In this document: in pieces, positions 6,686 through 8,519 of the stretch
How the letters are laid out: each line of letters starts with the position of its first letter
How positions within the stretch are numbered: the first letter of the stretch is position 1
Assembly (NCBI GenBank): GCA_910586575.1
Contig: CAJUJQ010000132.1
Coordinates: forward strand, 1 to 8,519
Direction: 5' to 3'
DNA length: 8,519 nucleotides
Origin: an uncultured Clostridia bacterium
GTDB lineage: Bacteria; Bacillota; Clostridia; Oscillospirales; Butyricicoccaceae
The notes under the pieces: generated by a model
What the model was told of the DNA's origin: nothing
The model's input: the letters and a program-made list of their open reading frames with translations, nothing else
Databases searched by the model: none
Program-made: the position numbers and the translations under genes

Positions 6686-7195
6686 TCAAAAATCAAAATT
6701 ATTATTATAGCCGCACCAATTTGAACCTGAATAAAATGCTGGTGTATGAAGATATCCTGGCATTGGAATAGAATTTATAACGGCTTGGGTTTGTTTAAAT
6801 TGCGTCGCTTGCATTTGTAAACACATAATCCGTTTTTGCAAGTCTGCAATCTGTTCATCCGTACATTGGCACATCGAATAATCAATAGGATTTATGGTGG
6901 GTTCGGGTTTCCACCGCCTGACCTTTTCAAAGCTCCCATCTTGTTTCTGTCGCCATCCATCATATCCCCACCATAATTCTACCGGGATAAACGTAACATC
7001 CTGTTCGCAGGCCAGTTTTTCCATTCGTTCCAGATAGTCATGAACAGAAAACTTAAATTGAGCCGAAAAGGATGTTTTTTTCGCTTCTTTTATAGCTTTG
7101 CGATTATGTACTTCTTGAATTATAACAAGCACAAGAGATATAGCGCCAGCTGCCGATATACCCCCAAAAAATATGCATGCAATTAAATCGATCAT
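6686..7195 (-). CDS. Unknown protein with N-terminal membrane anchor and Tyr/Trp-rich body
   Basis: The product has 169 residues. Residues 2-27 form one hydrophobic segment (IDLIACIFFGGISAAG...LVLVII), followed by a basic stretch (HNRKAIKEAKK), which suggests a single-pass protein with its body in the cytoplasm. The middle has an aromatic patch (ELWWGYDGWRQ) and the region at about 110-140 (DEQIADLQKRIMCLQMQATQ) looks like a coiled coil. The end is low-complexity and Asn/Phe-rich (WCGYNNNFDF). The ATG overlaps the previous stop (ATGA). I recognise no family. The position before the terminase genes, where phages of this type often carry accessory genes, leaves its role open. Confidence 0.72.
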   Translation of the reverse strand: MIDLIACIFFGGISAAGAISLVLVIIQEVHNRKAIKEAKKTSFSAQFKFSVHDYLERMEKLACEQDVTFIPVELWWGYDGWRQKQDGSFEKVRRWKPEPTINPIDYSMCQCTDEQIADLQKRIMCLQMQATQFKQTQAVINSIPMPGYLHTPAFYSGSNWCGYNNNFDF

Positions 7196-7407
7196 GTTTC
7201 CATCTCATGAATTTCCGCTTTTTCACGAATTAAAGTAATCGTAGCCATATTTCTACTGATACATTCGTCGTGAATTGCATCGCAGATTCCTTTATCAAAT
7301 ATTCCGCTATTAAAAATTTTTTTCATATTATCAATTCCGATAAAACCTTTTTCCGGATCAATATGGAAATCAATTTTAACCTTTGCGACGTATTTCCCTC
7401 TATACAT
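7192..7407 (-). CDS. Unknown 71-residue protein
   Basis: The product begins MYRGKYVAKVKIDFHI and continues with DPEKGFIGIDNMKKIFNSG and an ending rich in Glu and Lys. It looks like a small alpha/beta domain: one strand, then helices, then ITLIREKAEIHE. It starts 7 bases after the stop of the upstream gene and its TGA overlaps the next ATG, so it is part of the same transcript. The ribosome site is weak (TAGGGC). No family is recognised. Confidence 0.68.
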   Translation of the reverse strand: MYRGKYVAKVKIDFHIDPEKGFIGIDNMKKIFNSGIFDKGICDAIHDECISRNMATITLIREKAEIHEMET

Positions 7408-7413
7408 AATGCC

Positions 7414-7635
7414 CTACTTTTCTTCCCCACTTGCGCAAAAATAATCTTCGTCTATATATTCGTAATGGAGTTCGCATAAGAGCTTATTGTTTTCTTTTTT
7501 ACAATATCTGCAATTTTTACAGCGCACAACCGCAACAGCATCAATAGTAGGGTCACTCATAATATATTCCACTCCAATAGACAAATCCTTTATTTTTTGC
7601 CGTTGCATTAAAGCGTTTGCATCAATCAGTCTCAT
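7414..7635 (-). CDS. Small Cys-knuckle phage protein (MRLIDA...RCK.C family)
   Basis: The product has 73 residues: MRLIDANALM at the start, a DPTIDAVAVVRCKNC block at about 28-42, further Cys at 45, 54 and 67, and a YFCASGEEK end. This layout (an N-terminal RLIDA, then PT.DAV.VVRCK.C, then a late DFC..GE) is a very common hypothetical protein of Clostridia phages and probably binds zinc through its Cys residues. The ATG at 7635 has GGAGG 6 bases upstream; a GTG at 7653 is in frame but unsupported. The ATG overlaps the TGA of the broken regulator upstream. Function is unknown. Confidence 0.88.
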   Translation of the reverse strand: MRLIDANALMQRQKIKDLSIGVEYIMSDPTIDAVAVVRCKNCRYCKKENNKLLCELHYEYIDEDYFCASGEEK

Positions 7636-8101
7636 TCCAATCCTCCAATACACGCAATCTCATCATCCGTGCGTAGGTCTTTTATTTGCACCCAGCCCCG
7701 CCGGGTGAGGATCGGGTGCTCCGCCGTGGCCTTGATGCTCCGCCCATCGGCAAGCGCACGCAGGGCGGACGGGTAATCTTTCTGGAGAACGGCAGTCAAT
7801 TTTTTCCGCATCAGCCGCCGTAAACAATACACCCTTTTCCCCAGTCATTTTGTTTGCTACCATGTCGCAGCCCTTTTTAGTCAAAAGATAACAGGGACGG
7901 GTTTCACCTTTGCTGTCCTGATAAGTGGATAGAATGAAGAAATCAACGCGGGAGAAATCTCCCGCGTTAGAAATGTAGTCAGTCCGCATAAACCCGAATA
8001 GATTTCATTAAATCGTTGTGCGGACGTTCTACCATTCGCGCCACATCCCTGCTGTTGACTACATCAACATCGTTGAAATTAAATACTGTCAGTTCATGCA
8101 T
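7632..8101 (-). pseudogene. rha: Broken Rha-family phage regulator with a Hint/intein-like tail
   Basis: Three frames make up one gene. Frame 1 (8101-7979) encodes MHELTVFNFNDVDVVNSRDV and continues to RVYAD before a TGA. Frame 2 continues with YISNAGDFSRVDFF, STYQDSKGE, CYLLTKKGCDMV and NKMTGEKGVLFTAA, the classic Rha-domain signature. Frame 3 gives LQKDYPSALRALADG and then SIKATAEHPILTRRGW...KDL, ending at 7632. The first break is a tandem GACT duplication at 7977-7984; removing one copy restores RVYADYISN. The second is at an A6 run (7800-7805); five As would restore AEKLTAVLQKDYPS. Rha proteins are DNA-binding phage regulators or antirepressors, usually above 200 residues, so even the restored product of about 154 residues is truncated. 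The last 35 residues look like a Hint (intein block B) fragment, not Rha. Sequencing error at the A run is possible. Confidence 0.8.
7642..7646 (-). promoter_or_regulatory. Ribosome binding site for the Cys-knuckle gene
   Basis: GGAGG on the minus strand lies 6 bases before the ATG at 7635-7633. It decides that start over the upstream in-frame GTG at 7653. It sits inside the last codons of the degraded rha-type frame. Confidence 0.7.
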
Positions 8102-8146
8102 TTTGGTATACCGCCATTTCTATAGTCTCACCCGTTTTTGATAAAT

Positions 8147-8203
8147 CGGGGCAGGCGCGGTAAGGTGGCACCCACGCTTTTTGGCTCCGGTTGCCTAGCC
8201 CCG
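8147..8203 (-). ncRNA. Compact structured RNA candidate between the tRNA and the rha remnant
   Basis: On the minus strand CGGGGC-T-AGGC (8203-8193) can pair with GCCT-GCCCCG (8156-8147), a 10-base-pair helix with one bulged T. It encloses about 36 bases that contain a smaller GTGG/CCAC hairpin (8165-8175) and an A5 stretch. The segment GGCAACCGGAGCCAA within it superficially resembles the core of group I introns, and GGCAACC...GGTGCC resembles parts of S-box riboswitches. Neither full architecture is present. It may be a decayed intron, a leader element of the regulator, or a DNA site. The family is not known. Confidence 0.3.
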
Positions 8204-8207
8204 GTTA

Positions 8208-8282
8208 TGGTGACGCATCCGGGAGTTGAACCCAGCATACAGAGTTGAAAGCCCTGCGTCTTATCCGCTTGACTAATGCGTC
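8208..8282 (-). tRNA. tRNA-Glu (anticodon UUC), CCA encoded
   Basis: The minus strand folds into a complete cloverleaf. The acceptor stem is GACGCAT with ATGCGTC (seven pairs), followed by discriminator A and an encoded CCA. The D arm is GTC/GAC with GG in the loop. The anticodon arm is CAGGG-CTTTCAA-CTCTG with anticodon TTC, and the T arm is CTGGG-TTCAACT-CCCGG. The short variable loop (TATG) fits tRNA-Glu. It lies between noncoding sequence and the rha remnant, just upstream of the packaging operon and on the same strand. A phage-borne tRNA is more likely than a host gene in this setting, although a prophage attachment tRNA cannot be excluded from the window. Confidence 0.93.
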
Positions 8283-8283
8283 A

Positions 8284-8519
8284 TGTTGGCACTATCGCAG
8301 TTCCCGCGCCCCTATCTTGCATTCGCCTGACCACAGTCGAACTCCACGAGGAATGGAACAAGTGTATGCCGGTTTTTCTACGCTATAGTGTTATAGCGCG
8401 TCGCCCCGGCAGGATGGGGCGCTTGCTGAACCGAAAAGCCCTGGTACGGATAACGGCTCATGCACCGCGTTCCGCATATGCGCTTGACGCTTAGATTGTC
8501 ACACAGAAGGATGCTATTC
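8284..8519. other. Noncoding stretch with tandem hairpins, no gene seen
   Basis: There is no convincing coding frame here. A minus-strand frame open from the right edge to about 8375 has no recognisable protein character. The stretch holds two adjacent perfect hairpins (8381-8398 and 8402-8421) and a 10-base palindrome, CGCATATGCG, at 8473-8482. No clear promoter, terminator or second tRNA could be identified by eye. Confidence 0.5.
8381..8421. repeat. Two adjacent stem-loops
   Basis: The first is CGCTATA-GTGT-TATAGCG (7-base-pair stem, 4-base loop, 8381-8398). The second is CGCCCC-GGCAGGAT-GGGGCG (6-base-pair stem, 8-base loop, 8402-8421), three bases away. Neither is followed by a T run on either strand, so they do not look like intrinsic terminators. 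Confidence 0.6.

Noticed and set aside
8165..8185. Plus-strand terminator made by the GTGG/CCAC hairpin followed by GCTTTTTGG
   Set aside because: The stem is only four base pairs, the T run is short, and there is no plus-strand gene upstream of it.
8055..8207. Intact group I intron between tRNA and regulator
   Set aside because: Only two partial core-like motifs are present; the 3' core strand would have to lie inside the regulator coding region and no splice context was found.
8375..8518. Minus-strand frame open from the right edge, reading NSILLCDNLSVKR near its start
   Set aside because: It is short, ends at a stop inside the hairpin region and has no recognisable motif apart from a slight similarity to methylase openings; probably chance.
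1..8519. CRISPR array accompanying the Csf1-like gene
   Set aside because: No regularly spaced direct repeats were seen anywhere in the window; an array or other csf genes could only be outside it.

Overview
The window is the packaging and head-assembly arm of a tailed temperate phage or prophage. The genes look like those of phages from gut Clostridia (Oscillospiraceae-like Firmicutes); this is judged from remembered family resemblance (a protein opening MRLIDANAL with Cys knuckles, a Rha-type regulator, a PBSX-type large terminase, an SPP1 gp6-type portal and a MuF protein), not from a search. Every gene I can support lies on the minus strand, so transcription runs from right to left. Most genes overlap their neighbour by 4 to 14 bases, which points to one translationally coupled operon.

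Right end to about 7630: 8284-8519 holds no convincing gene but has short hairpins. A well-formed tRNA-Glu (UUC) follows at 8208-8282, then a compact inverted-repeat element at 8147-8203, then a broken rha-type regulator (8101 to 7632). The rha gene is disrupted by a perfect 4-base tandem duplication and by a change in an A6 run, and it ends in an unrelated Hint/intein-like segment.

7635 to 6686: three small accessory genes follow. They are a Cys-knuckle protein, an unknown 71-residue protein and an unknown protein with an N-terminal membrane anchor.

6669 to 3296: this is the DNA-packaging core, with small terminase, large terminase (ATPase and nuclease motifs intact), a small unknown protein, the portal and a small zinc-ribbon protein.

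3309 to 1253: a MuF head-morphogenesis protein carries a C-terminal domain that I read as a Ntox50-like polymorphic RNase toxin. A 75-residue protein translationally coupled to the toxin end is the natural immunity candidate, and an HK97 gp10-like protein follows.

1256 to 1: a 56-residue Arg/Cys-rich protein comes next, then a zinc-ribbon ORF with a strong internal start signal. The last gene runs off the left edge and is the most unusual in the window. Its CxxC...CxxC, PPFLFVIT.S.KKH and LGCSKE..KSGE pattern matches the type IV CRISPR protein Csf1 (Cas8-like), yet it lies inside a phage virion operon. No CRISPR array and no other cas gene is visible. Scaffold and major capsid genes are also absent here and may lie further left.
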